A stretch of 34,796 nucleotides of DNA from NCBI GenBank assembly GCA_016286785.1, contig JAEEUB010000012.1:1-34796 (forward strand). The letters are read 5' to 3'. A program made the position numbers and the translations under genes. Origin of the DNA: Candidatus Saccharimonadota bacterium (GTDB lineage Bacteria > Patescibacteriota > Saccharimonadia > Saccharimonadales > Saccharimonadaceae). Under the pieces are notes generated by a model, which searched no databases, was not told the DNA's origin, and saw only the letters and a list, made by a program, of their open reading frames with translations. Shown here one piece after another: positions 21,295 to 29,402 of this stretch (its first letter is position 1; every line of letters begins with the position of its first letter).

Positions 21295-22233
21295 ATGAAC
21301 CCACAAGATTATCAAAACAATAATCCACAAATTATTTTGCCAAATCAGCAGCCGCAGTATTTTGCTCAGCAACAAACTGGTTATCCGCAGCCATCAGTGC
21401 AGCCAATGCAGCCAATGCAACAGATGAACCCCCAACAGCCTTACGTGCAACAGTCGCAAATGCTGCAAAATCCCACCGCGGCCAATCTTGGATCAGCAGC
21501 AATCGACGCCAATAAGGCTGCTCCTGTATCTCCAAATAAGGAGTCTCCAACTTCTACGCAGTCAACCTTGCTTATATCGGAGCTAAGAGACAACATGGTA
21601 ATCATGAAGGACGGATCGTTTCGCGCGGTTATAGCGTGTAAATCGATTAATTTTGATTTAATGTCCCAAACAGAACGCGAAGGAGTTGAGTATGCCTACC
21701 AGCAATTCTTAAACTCTCTCAACTTTACTACGCAGATACTGGTTCGTTCTCAACGAGTCGATATTGGTCCATACATTGAGCAACTTAGCGAAATACGTCG
21801 CAATAACGATAATATGTTGCTTGGTGTATTAATGGACGATTACATTGAATTTATGGAAATTTTGTCACAGGAAGCGAATATTATGGACAAGTCATTCTTT
21901 ATAGTTATCCCTTATTATACGTCTATCGATGCAGAAAAAATCGTTCAGCAAACCAAGAATTTCTTTAAATCATTTGCAAAAAATAGGGGCAACGAAGCAG
22001 CAAAAATAGACCCCGCTGCTTACGAAAAGGCAGTAACAGAACTAAACAACCGCGTAGATTCCGTAACGAGTGGTTTGGCACAGGTTGGGATTAGCTCGGC
22101 AAGACTAAACACTAAGGAGCTCGCGCAACTTTACTATAATTTTAATAACCCGGACACAGCGATAAGGGAACCGCTAGTCGACTTTTCAAAATTAGCAACT
22201 ACATATGTAAGAAAGGGAGAGGGCAATGGCTAG
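21295..22233 (+). CDS. VirB4/TraC N-terminal-domain protein
   Basis: A 312-residue protein. Residues 1-95 are Gln/Pro-rich (QPQYFAQQQTGYPQPSVQ) and disordered. From about 96, LLISELRDNMVIMKDGSFRAVIACKSINFDLMSQTEREGVEYAYQQFLNSLNFTTQILVRSQRVD resembles the non-ATPase N-terminal part of TraC/VirB4 (CagE/TrbE/VirB family). It overlaps the ATPase gene by 8 bases. The two together would make a VirB4 in two chains; alternatively this is a separate adaptor repeated beside a complete ATPase. Confidence 0.78.
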   Translation: MNPQDYQNNNPQIILPNQQPQYFAQQQTGYPQPSVQPMQPMQQMNPQQPYVQQSQMLQNPTAANLGSAAIDANKAAPVSPNKESPTSTQSTLLISELRDNMVIMKDGSFRAVIACKSINFDLMSQTEREGVEYAYQQFLNSLNFTTQILVRSQRVDIGPYIEQLSEIRRNNDNMLLGVLMDDYIEFMEILSQEANIMDKSFFIVIPYYTSIDAEKIVQQTKNFFKSFAKNRGNEAAKIDPAAYEKAVTELNNRVDSVTSGLAQVGISSARLNTKELAQLYYNFNNPDTAIREPLVDFSKLATTYVRKGEGNG

Positions 22234-24046
22234 AAAACGACAACCGACTCAAGCCGAAATAGAAGCGCAACGAGAAGCTATGGAGGCTGCACGCTTACAG
22301 CAAGTATTTGAACAGGGCACCAATACTCTGCGTGATTTAATTTCGCCGTCTGCCATCGAAATCCATTCAGATTATTTTAGATTGGGCAATAAATATGGGC
22401 GCACAATTTACGTTTACGGTTATCCTAGGTCAATTTCCACTGGCTGGATATCTCCAATTATTAATATCGATGAAGTTGTAGATGTTTCTATGTATATTTA
22501 CCCAGTAGAATCTACCGTAGTAATGAAAAACCTTCGCACAAAAGCAACACAGCTAGAAGCCTCGATGAGCTTAAATGCAGAAAAAGGAAAGATACGCGAT
22601 CCGGGACTAGAAGCAGCACTACGGGATACGGAGGAGCTACGCGATCAGTTGCAACTTGGCGCAGAAAGGTTTTTCCGCTTTGGTCTATATATCACTTTAT
22701 GGGCGGATTCTCTAGATGAACTAAAGTTTGTCCAGCAAAAAATAGAAACCATTTTTGGTCAACAAATGGTATTTTCGAAGGTAGCTAACACTCAACAAGA
22801 GCAGGGGCTAAACTCGGTAATGCCACAGTGTACTGATCAGCTACAAATCCGTCGCAACATGAACACCGGTGCCATTTCTACGTCATTTCCATTTACCTCG
22901 GCTGACCTAACGCAGGATAAAGGCATTCTGTACGGTATCAATATGCATAATAGTGGCCTAGTGATTTTTGATCGATTTAGTCTAGAGAATGCTAATATGG
23001 TAGTCTTTGCAAAATCGGGCGCTGGTAAATCATTTACGGTTAAATTGGAAGCTCTTCGCTCTATGATGATTGGTGCCGAAATACTAATCATCGACCCGGA
23101 GAACGAATATCAAAGGCTCTGCGAAGCAGTTGGGGGCTCGTATATAAGATTATCCCTAAACTCGGACGTACGAATTAATCCTTTTGATTTGCCAAAAGTT
23201 GTAGATTCAGAGGATGCTAACGATGCATTGCGGGCGAATCTGGTAACTCTCCACGGGTTACTTAGGTTAATGCTTGGTGGCAACCAAATGACCGCTGGTG
23301 GGCAAATTGTCCCAGCACTTACGGCCAATGAAGAAGCTGATCTCGATCAGGCTTTAATTGATACTTACGCAAGAGTCGGAATTACTTCGGACCCATTAAC
23401 ACATCAATCCACTCCACCAACTATTATGAACCTTTATGATACGCTTCTACACATGGGCGGCTCTGGGCCAAATCTTGCTAATCGCCTCCGTAAATATACT
23501 ACGGGAACCTTTGCGGGAATTTTCTCACAACAATCAAATATCGACATTAATAACCAAATGGTGGTATTTAATATTCGCGATCTTGAAGATGAACTCCGTC
23601 CAGTAGCGATGTATATCGTGCTTTCGCACATTTGGAACATAGTAAGAGCGGAGCAAAAAAAGCGCTTACTAATTGTGGACGAGGCGTGGCAATTAATGCA
23701 ACATGAGGATTCGGCGAATTTCTTATTCTCTCTAGCAAAAAGAGCACGTAAATATTATCTTGGACTAACTACCGTAACGCAAGATGTGGAAGATTTTATG
23801 AGCACCAAAATGGGCCGCGCAATTGTCGGTAACTCCTCGATGCAACTCCTGCTTAAACAATCAGTTTCCGCAATCGACGTGCTAGCAGACGTTTTCAAGT
23901 TAACAGAGGAAGAAAAAAAGCGCCTAGCTAATTTCCCAGTAGGTCAAGGTTTATTCTTCGCCGGCCAAAACCACGTTCATATGCAGATTATTGCCTCCAA
24001 AACAGAAGAAAGCCTAATCACAACAAATCCGGGGGACAGAGTTTAA
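22226..24046 (+). CDS. VirB4/TraC-type secretion ATPase
   Basis: A 606-residue P-loop ATPase that powers pilus assembly or secretion at the inner membrane. Walker A FAKSGAGKSF (about 261-270), EILIIDPENEYQRLCEAVGGSYIRL as in TraC, Walker B LLIVDEAWQLM (about 480-490), and the sensor region TVTQDVEDFM. The N-terminal ~230 residues are the start of the VirB4 domain (YPRSISTGWISPIINID). No VirD4 coupling ATPase or VirB11 is in the window, so export of DNA cannot be inferred. SD-like AGGGAGAGGG precedes ATG inside the preceding gene. Confidence 0.93.
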   Translation: MARKRQPTQAEIEAQREAMEAARLQQVFEQGTNTLRDLISPSAIEIHSDYFRLGNKYGRTIYVYGYPRSISTGWISPIINIDEVVDVSMYIYPVESTVVMKNLRTKATQLEASMSLNAEKGKIRDPGLEAALRDTEELRDQLQLGAERFFRFGLYITLWADSLDELKFVQQKIETIFGQQMVFSKVANTQQEQGLNSVMPQCTDQLQIRRNMNTGAISTSFPFTSADLTQDKGILYGINMHNSGLVIFDRFSLENANMVVFAKSGAGKSFTVKLEALRSMMIGAEILIIDPENEYQRLCEAVGGSYIRLSLNSDVRINPFDLPKVVDSEDANDALRANLVTLHGLLRLMLGGNQMTAGGQIVPALTANEEADLDQALIDTYARVGITSDPLTHQSTPPTIMNLYDTLLHMGGSGPNLANRLRKYTTGTFAGIFSQQSNIDINNQMVVFNIRDLEDELRPVAMYIVLSHIWNIVRAEQKKRLLIVDEAWQLMQHEDSANFLFSLAKRARKYYLGLTTVTQDVEDFMSTKMGRAIVGNSSMQLLLKQSVSAIDVLADVFKLTEEEKKRLANFPVGQGLFFAGQNHVHMQIIASKTEESLITTNPGDRV

Positions 24047-24048
24047 AA

Positions 24049-24750
24049 ATGAATAATAGCTCGCCGCTCAGCCAGTTTTTTAGCAACAAATGGATAAAGC
24101 TAACTATAGCTATTAATGTGGTTATTATTATTATTATAATAATTATTGCTGTCGACAATGCTCAGAAAAACGCTACCATAAAAATTAATATAGCTCCGTC
24201 CGACGCCGAAGTGACGCTAAATGGGCAGAGTTTTATAGGCGGCACACATCAAATTAAGCCAGGAGAATACAAAGTCTTAGTATCACACGAAGAAATGACA
24301 CCAAAGGAATTAATTATTAATGTTGAAGGAAATAGTGTTACAAATCTAATAACCTTTTTATCTAATGAGGGGAACTTTGATTATTATGCTAGAGCCGGAA
24401 ACTACAGCTCATTTTATAAGTTATCCCAAATTGCCTCGGCGGCAAACAACATTACTATAGATCAAGACAAATCTGCGGAGGAATTTATTTCCTGGTTCGC
24501 GAATGCATATAATCTATATCAGACAGCACTACCCATCAATTATTCCGAATACGAAACGCTCGAACACGGCAGATCGTTAACTACGGATATCACGATTAAA
24601 CGCGCTGAAGATGGTTGCAATAAAATTCTTTGTATAGAAGCCTTGATTCTTGCGCCAAGCGACAAAGATGGTGAGGGCCTTGCAAACGAACTAATGATTA
24701 GTAATGGATTAAGACTGGAGGACTATGAAATCAAATACGACATTTACTAG
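24049..24750 (+). CDS. Single-pass membrane protein with PEGA-like domain
   Basis: A 233-residue protein, three bases after the VirB4 stop. TM helix about 17-36 (Ile run), then residues about 43-97 (ATIKINIAPSDAEVTLNGQSFIGGTHQIKPGEYKVLVSHEEMTPKELIINVEG) fit a PEGA domain, a small beta domain on bacterial surfaces. The C-terminal half (about 110-233) is alpha/beta with C-x4-C (GCNKILC). Its place fits a VirB8- or VirB10-like structural partner, but no homology to those is seen. Its 3' end overlaps the hydrolase gene by 26 bases. Confidence 0.7.
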   Translation: MNNSSPLSQFFSNKWIKLTIAINVVIIIIIIIIAVDNAQKNATIKINIAPSDAEVTLNGQSFIGGTHQIKPGEYKVLVSHEEMTPKELIINVEGNSVTNLITFLSNEGNFDYYARAGNYSSFYKLSQIASAANNITIDQDKSAEEFISWFANAYNLYQTALPINYSEYETLEHGRSLTTDITIKRAEDGCNKILCIEALILAPSDKDGEGLANELMISNGLRLEDYEIKYDIY

Positions 24751-27472
24751 TATTAGAATAAGTAGCTATCCATGTATACTTTTGATAACTCTATTGATCA
24801 TGCTTTCATCAGCGGCATTTTTTGGCGGCAGAGTTAATGCGCTGGAAGTATCAAACGAGCTAGCTTCTTTAACCGAAGACGAGTATATTATCTATTCGCA
24901 AAATGATATCTTTTTTGCGGCTCCAGGATGTACTGATACTGGGGGTTCATCTTCAATTTGTGGCGATACGGCCAAAGAAATGTATTGGTCGGCGCTCAGC
25001 CAGTATATAGATGACCCAATAAAAGTCGCTGGTATTGTAGGCAATCTTATGCGCGAAGGCGGCATGAACCCGGTGGCTTGGGAGGGGACTATAACGAACT
25101 CCGATGGGTCATTAACGTATAGCTGGGATTATATTTACGGAGGCGGACTTGATGGCGAAAAAGGTGTCGGTGCTTTTGGCATCACTTCTGGATTGGGCAC
25201 ATATCTTCATTATATCAACGATAATTATCCAGACTTACTAAAGTATTTTAAGAATTCAAAAGAATACAGTTTTAGCTATATGTATCCTGGAAGTGGAGCT
25301 GACCCAACGTATGGAGACACACTGCTTAAGAAAATCGGTTCAAACGAATATGCCAAATTAGTTGAGGCGGAAGTCAAGTTTGCGATGGAAGACTCGGATA
25401 CGTTTAGTCCAAGAACAAAAGAATATATGGAAAAGAGCTTTTCTAGTCCTATGGACTCAGCTTATTGGTGGGCAAGTGAATGGGAAAGATGTGGCACCGG
25501 ATGTCTCAATGGGCCTAATAGTGCCGAAAATATAGCAAGAGGCCGCACAGCCGAAAAAGTGTACGATGAATTGAAGGATTTTAAGTGCTCTCCTGGCTCG
25601 TCCGCGAATTCGACAACAAATACCGCAACAAGTGGCATGAACTCCGATATCACGCTAATCGGGGATTCAATCGCTGTGCAATCTGAGGCAGAATTACAGA
25701 GTAAATTCCCAGGATCCTTTATGTCTAAAGTTGGCTCACGCCACCCAACTTCTATGGGCGCATGCCCTTTAGACGAAGGCGGCCTAGACATATTAAAAAG
25801 AATTGCGTCCGGCTCTGGTGAAGTGGCCGATTATAGCCTCAGGACCTTTAGGTGTGAAAAGCTAAAAGTCGATGCTAATTCCCTAAAAGAAAACGTCGTG
25901 TGGGAACTAGGAACTAATTCAACTGAAGCCGATGCCGATTTGATCAAAAAAATAATTAGTATTATCGGCCAACGTAAATTATTTTTAGTTACCCCATATA
26001 ATGGCGATGATATGGATAATGCAGATGCTATCGCAAAAATGTATCGCAAATTTGCTGCAGATAACGATAATGTGTATGTTGTGGACTGGAACGAAGCCGT
26101 AAGGTATGATGCGGAAAAATATATTACAACGACTGATGGTATGGCGGTACACCCAACACCTAAAGGCCGTCAGTTATTAGCCGACCTGATTGCAGAGGCA
26201 GTAGAAAGTAAAGCTAGTTGCGCAATCGCCACTTACAAACACCCCGCATACGAAAAAAGATTAAAAGAGCTACATAACTTCAACCAATGGCGCGGCCCAT
26301 GGAGTAACTATTTAATGTGTCCAGGAAACCCAGATTCTTCAACGATGGGCGATGGGTGCGGAATTATGTCAATGTTTGCAATGTACTACATGTTTAGTGG
26401 CGAAGGTCTCAATGACGACGCACTTCTGAATGGTTTTCTTGAGGCTACGATGAAAGATGGGTACAATGTCTGCAGTGCGGCAAACGGTAATAATTGGGGA
26501 GAGGAATCAACGAACTATACCGGCATGGTCATGAAGCCCGAAGATGCGTTTTGGAATGGTAGAAATTATCTAGATTCAGACTGGGATACATTGGTTAATG
26601 CTTTAAAGCAAGGGAAAAAAATCCTGATCGGTACGACCGGACCTAAATACAACGGGCCTTCGAAATTTGGTTACGGTGGACACTATATTTTCTTCGATCA
26701 TTACAACGAAGAAAAACAGGCAATTTACTTGTTTGATCCATCAATGGGGCCTGCTAGGGCGAGATATGCCACAAGCTATGGCCCAGGGCCCGAGGGCGAA
26801 AATTTTTATAACGGAGTATATATTGATAGAGAAACCATGTTGAAAAATGTGGTACCGGATGAGGCGCGCCCAGTAACTTATTATGGTCAAAACTGTATGA
26901 TTTGCGAAGATGAAAGCATTGGATTGATTTCTGGTGGTATGACATACGAACAAGCTGTAAAGTTTATGCAGCCCTATGTCGATGAGGCATCAAAGAAAAA
27001 GAGGGACGATTATGGCGCCGGCTTTGCGAATGGCTCAATTATTGGTCCAGGATGGGTATATGACGCAGAGTGTAGGGACGGGACCCTAAACAACTGTGTT
27101 GCTTTTTCGCAGTGGTTTATTAACAACTATACTACAGCGCATCCAGGAATTGGCACCAATTCCGGTAATGGCTACGTTGACACGTTGATTAGTGACGGCT
27201 ACACTGATGGCGGTTCGACGCCAAGACCATATGCGGTTTTTAGCACCGGATTTGAGTCTGAAAATGGACATACAGGAGTTGTTTTGGGAATCAATAAGGA
27301 GAAAAACGAAATATATATAGGCGAGGCCGGATGTGGTGGATTTGATGCCGTAAATGGTTGGCCCGGTGTTCATATCGGGTCTCTGGACGAATATACTAGC
27401 GAAGCATATAAGTACGCATACACTGATGGCAGATTAAGGAACAGCCAGACTTTAACGGCGGCATCAAATTAA
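24725..27472 (+). CDS. Exported four-domain cell wall hydrolase
   Basis: A 915-residue protein with a signal peptide or anchor (13-40). Domain 1, about 80-285: YWSALSQYIDDPIKVAGIVGNLMREGGMNP..GAFGITSGLGTY, the phage-tail-lysozyme/VirB1-like pattern, catalytic E111. Domain 2, about 308-495: SGNH hydrolase with GDS (S315), ELGTNS (N398 block) and DGMAVHPTPKG (D471, H476), like OatA/peptidoglycan esterases. Domain 3, about 515-715: C39-like papain fold, GDGCGIMSM (C545), GGHYIFFDHY (H653), LFDPSMG (D671). Domain 4, about 755-900: CHAP, NNCVAFSQW (C791), GHTGVVLGI (H849), GEAGC (E867). GGAGG precedes ATG 24725. Likely cleaves glycan, O-acetyl and peptide bonds. The T4SS operon context suggests wall opening for the machine or attack on a host wall; the target is unknown. 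Confidence 0.85.
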   Translation: MKSNTTFTSIRISSYPCILLITLLIMLSSAAFFGGRVNALEVSNELASLTEDEYIIYSQNDIFFAAPGCTDTGGSSSICGDTAKEMYWSALSQYIDDPIKVAGIVGNLMREGGMNPVAWEGTITNSDGSLTYSWDYIYGGGLDGEKGVGAFGITSGLGTYLHYINDNYPDLLKYFKNSKEYSFSYMYPGSGADPTYGDTLLKKIGSNEYAKLVEAEVKFAMEDSDTFSPRTKEYMEKSFSSPMDSAYWWASEWERCGTGCLNGPNSAENIARGRTAEKVYDELKDFKCSPGSSANSTTNTATSGMNSDITLIGDSIAVQSEAELQSKFPGSFMSKVGSRHPTSMGACPLDEGGLDILKRIASGSGEVADYSLRTFRCEKLKVDANSLKENVVWELGTNSTEADADLIKKIISIIGQRKLFLVTPYNGDDMDNADAIAKMYRKFAADNDNVYVVDWNEAVRYDAEKYITTTDGMAVHPTPKGRQLLADLIAEAVESKASCAIATYKHPAYEKRLKELHNFNQWRGPWSNYLMCPGNPDSSTMGDGCGIMSMFAMYYMFSGEGLNDDALLNGFLEATMKDGYNVCSAANGNNWGEESTNYTGMVMKPEDAFWNGRNYLDSDWDTLVNALKQGKKILIGTTGPKYNGPSKFGYGGHYIFFDHYNEEKQAIYLFDPSMGPARARYATSYGPGPEGENFYNGVYIDRETMLKNVVPDEARPVTYYGQNCMICEDESIGLISGGMTYEQAVKFMQPYVDEASKKKRDDYGAGFANGSIIGPGWVYDAECRDGTLNNCVAFSQWFINNYTTAHPGIGTNSGNGYVDTLISDGYTDGGSTPRPYAVFSTGFESENGHTGVVLGINKEKNEIYIGEAGCGGFDAVNGWPGVHIGSLDEYTSEAYKYAYTDGRLRNSQTLTAASN

Positions 27473-27491
27473 ATGGAGTAAAGGTGCGAAA

Positions 27492-28298
27492 ATGGAAGGA
27501 CAAACAAGAAAGATAATTAGCCCAACTATAGCGGCGGCCATATTCATTCAGATTATATTTATTATTGTAGTCGTATTATCAATAAAACAAATAATAGAAT
27601 CGAATCAGCCAAAACTAGAAGTCAAAGTAACTGGACTCACTTCAGAAATTCGTAATATTACGGATAATGGCAAGGAATCAATAGAATACTCAATCTACCA
27701 GGCAATTTCCGAAAATTCACCCACGATTGTTGTTGATAAAAATGGAGTAGATATTCGCGAAGGAAGCCTAATCGAAGCATACTATGGAGACGCAGATGTG
27801 CACTATGTAAGTTTTATTGCGGATGTTCCAACCGTAAATCAATCATACAGAGTAGCTCATATATGGTCAACAAGCGGAAACAATAAATATGTTTCGCCAA
27901 ACGTAAACGTGGCCGTAACGTGCTTGCCTAAAGAACAACTAATCTTTGGAGATTTTGAATGTAACCATAAGCAGAATGGATATAAGAAGGATATCCTATT
28001 GATGATAATACGAATCCTGCATGGCAAACTAAAAATCGACGACGATGAATACCTATCGTTGACCACCGCTAAGTCTAGCGATAATTCCAGTGATCTTATA
28101 ATTAGAATTAACTATTCTTCATGCGATAGTATGTGCATCTGCAAAAAAGCTTCAGAGGCAGATAAACAGCGGGCACTAAATAGGTATAATGAGTTCATAA
28201 GAGGTTTAGGCTACGTTCCGGAGGATTTTACCCACTACTTCTATGATTGTGAGGATGATAGCATGTACCTAACCGAAGACAACACTCTTATAAGATAA
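27492..28298 (+). CDS. Membrane-anchored protein of unknown function, last gene of the secretion operon
   Basis: A 268-residue protein with one N-terminal transmembrane helix (about 10-33, AAAIFIQIIFIIVVVLSI) and an extracytoplasmic domain. The first part (about 40-150) looks beta-rich, with DADVHYVSFIADVP and VAVTCLPKE; the second part has cysteines (C158, then SSCDSMCICKK), possibly disulfides. No known domain recognised. GGAGTAAAGG lies before ATG 27492, 19 bases after the hydrolase stop. Its stop is two bases from the convergent dnaJ stop, with no terminator between. It may be an immunity or partner protein for the hydrolase, but there is no direct evidence. Confidence 0.7.
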   Translation: MEGQTRKIISPTIAAAIFIQIIFIIVVVLSIKQIIESNQPKLEVKVTGLTSEIRNITDNGKESIEYSIYQAISENSPTIVVDKNGVDIREGSLIEAYYGDADVHYVSFIADVPTVNQSYRVAHIWSTSGNNKYVSPNVNVAVTCLPKEQLIFGDFECNHKQNGYKKDILLMIIRILHGKLKIDDDEYLSLTTAKSSDNSSDLIIRINYSSCDSMCICKKASEADKQRALNRYNEFIRGLGYVPEDFTHYFYDCEDDSMYLTEDNTLIR

Positions 28299-28300
28299 CC

Positions 28301-29200
28301 TTAAAAGAACTTGCGTTTTTTAGAATTTCTAAATTCTTCCAAAATCTCTCGTTGTTTTCTGCTTAAGTTTTTTGGGGTCTCTACTAGCACCGTTACAATA
28401 TGCGGCCCCCTGTCGCCATCCTTCCTAAATGGAACGCCGTGGCCAGATAGCTTAAACGGAGTGCCGGAATCCGTTCCAGCCGGAACCTTCATGGTTACCT
28501 TGCCATCTACGGTTTCAACTTCGATCTCGCATCCCAGGGCCGCATCTACCATACTAATGGTTTCCTCGGATAGAATAATTGCCCCTTCTCTTGTTAGATG
28601 CTTATGTGGACGAACTCGGATTTGGATATAAAGATCACCCCTCTCACCACCCTCAGGAGCCTCGCCGCCCTTACCGCGCAGGCGAATCGATACGCCATCA
28701 TCAATTCCTGCCGGAATCTTAACGGGCAACTTTTCGCCATCAAAATTGATTGTTTTTGTAGTTCCAAAAACAGCTTCCTCAAAAGTAAGGGTTAGTGAAG
28801 TCTGGTAGTCGCGCCCTCTTCGTGGCCGCCTAGCACCACCAAATCCAAATATTCCACCAAGAATGTCGTCAAGCCCACCACCACCAAAGTCAAAATTAAA
28901 GGCCTGTCCATTAAAGTTAAAGCTACCACCCTCGAATGGGTTGCCGCCACCAAAAGGATTACCACCTGCAGCACCATTAACCCCAGCATGCCCAAACTGA
29001 TCGTACCGTGCTCGCTTTTGTTTGTCGCTTAAGACTTCATGTGCTTCGGAAATTTCTTTAAATTTTGCCTCGGCCTCTTTATCACCAGGATTTTTATCTG
29101 GGTGGTACTTTAAAGCCAGTTTACGAAACGCCTTTTTTATTTCGTCATCAGATGCGTTTTTAGATACGCCTAAAACTTCATAATAATCTCTTTTTGCCAT
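28301..29200 (-). CDS. dnaJ: DnaJ-like co-chaperone without zinc finger
   Basis: A 299-residue J-protein. J domain 1-70 with the HPD motif ([29 protein letters not shown]), a Gly/Phe-rich region about 75-125 ([20 protein letters not shown]), then directly the two C-terminal substrate-binding beta domains ([44 protein letters not shown]). The CxxCxGxG zinc-finger repeats of classical DnaJ are absent, so it is type II (CbpA-like). It stimulates DnaK ATPase. ATG with A at 29200 was chosen because J domains start [10 protein letters not shown]; 29245 lies in the operator. A CIRCE operator lies over the promoter, so HrcA control is likely. grpE and dnaK are not adjacent. Confidence 0.93.
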   Translation of the reverse strand: MAKRDYYEVLGVSKNASDDEIKKAFRKLALKYHPDKNPGDKEAEAKFKEISEAHEVLSDKQKRARYDQFGHAGVNGAAGGNPFGGGNPFEGGSFNFNGQAFNFDFGGGGLDDILGGIFGFGGARRPRRGRDYQTSLTLTFEEAVFGTTKTINFDGEKLPVKIPAGIDDGVSIRLRGKGGEAPEGGERGDLYIQIRVRPHKHLTREGAIILSEETISMVDAALGCEIEVETVDGKVTMKVPAGTDSGTPFKLSGHGVPFRKDGDRGPHIVTVLVETPKNLSRKQREILEEFRNSKKRKFF

Positions 29201-29207
29201 ATACTTA

Positions 29208-29236
29208 ATTATAGCGCCCTGGCACTCGCAAGTCAA
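29208..29236 (-). promoter_or_regulatory. Promoter of dnaJ
   Basis: On minus, TTGACT (29231-29236), 17 bases, TATAAT (29208-29213). The hexamer ends seven bases before ATG, so the leader is 0-1 nt. Confidence 0.8.
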
Positions 29237-29244
29237 GAGTGCCA
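29220..29244. promoter_or_regulatory. CIRCE operator (HrcA binding site)
   Basis: TGGCACTC-N9-GAGTGCCA, an inverted repeat with the 9-base spacer of CIRCE (consensus TTAGCACTC-N9-GAGTGCTAA), with G for A in the third position of each arm. The dnaJ -35 lies inside its spacer, so HrcA binding would block RNA polymerase directly. Confidence 0.88.
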
Positions 29245-29305
29245 AACTGCAAGGTGGCTTATAGGCGTACTTTTATGTAAAAATTTCCATATGACGCTAG
29301 ATTTA

Positions 29306-29400
29306 TGGTATAATAAAGAGTGGAAACTTATTAAATTTGATGTTATTTGTTAACCCGCTGGTATAGAGAAAAATACCAGCAAAAACAATTAGAAAGGAAA
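29306..29400 (+). promoter_or_regulatory. Promoter and leader hairpin of rny
   Basis: TGGTATAAT (hexamer 29309-29314) starts an ~80-nt leader, the longest in the window. It holds the hairpin GCTGGTAT (29357-29364) / ATACCAGC (29373-29380) with an AGAGAAAA loop, then AGAAAGGA as SD. The hairpin ends about 10 bases before the SD and might be a site of control by RNase Y itself. Confidence 0.65.
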
Positions 29401-29402
29401 TT

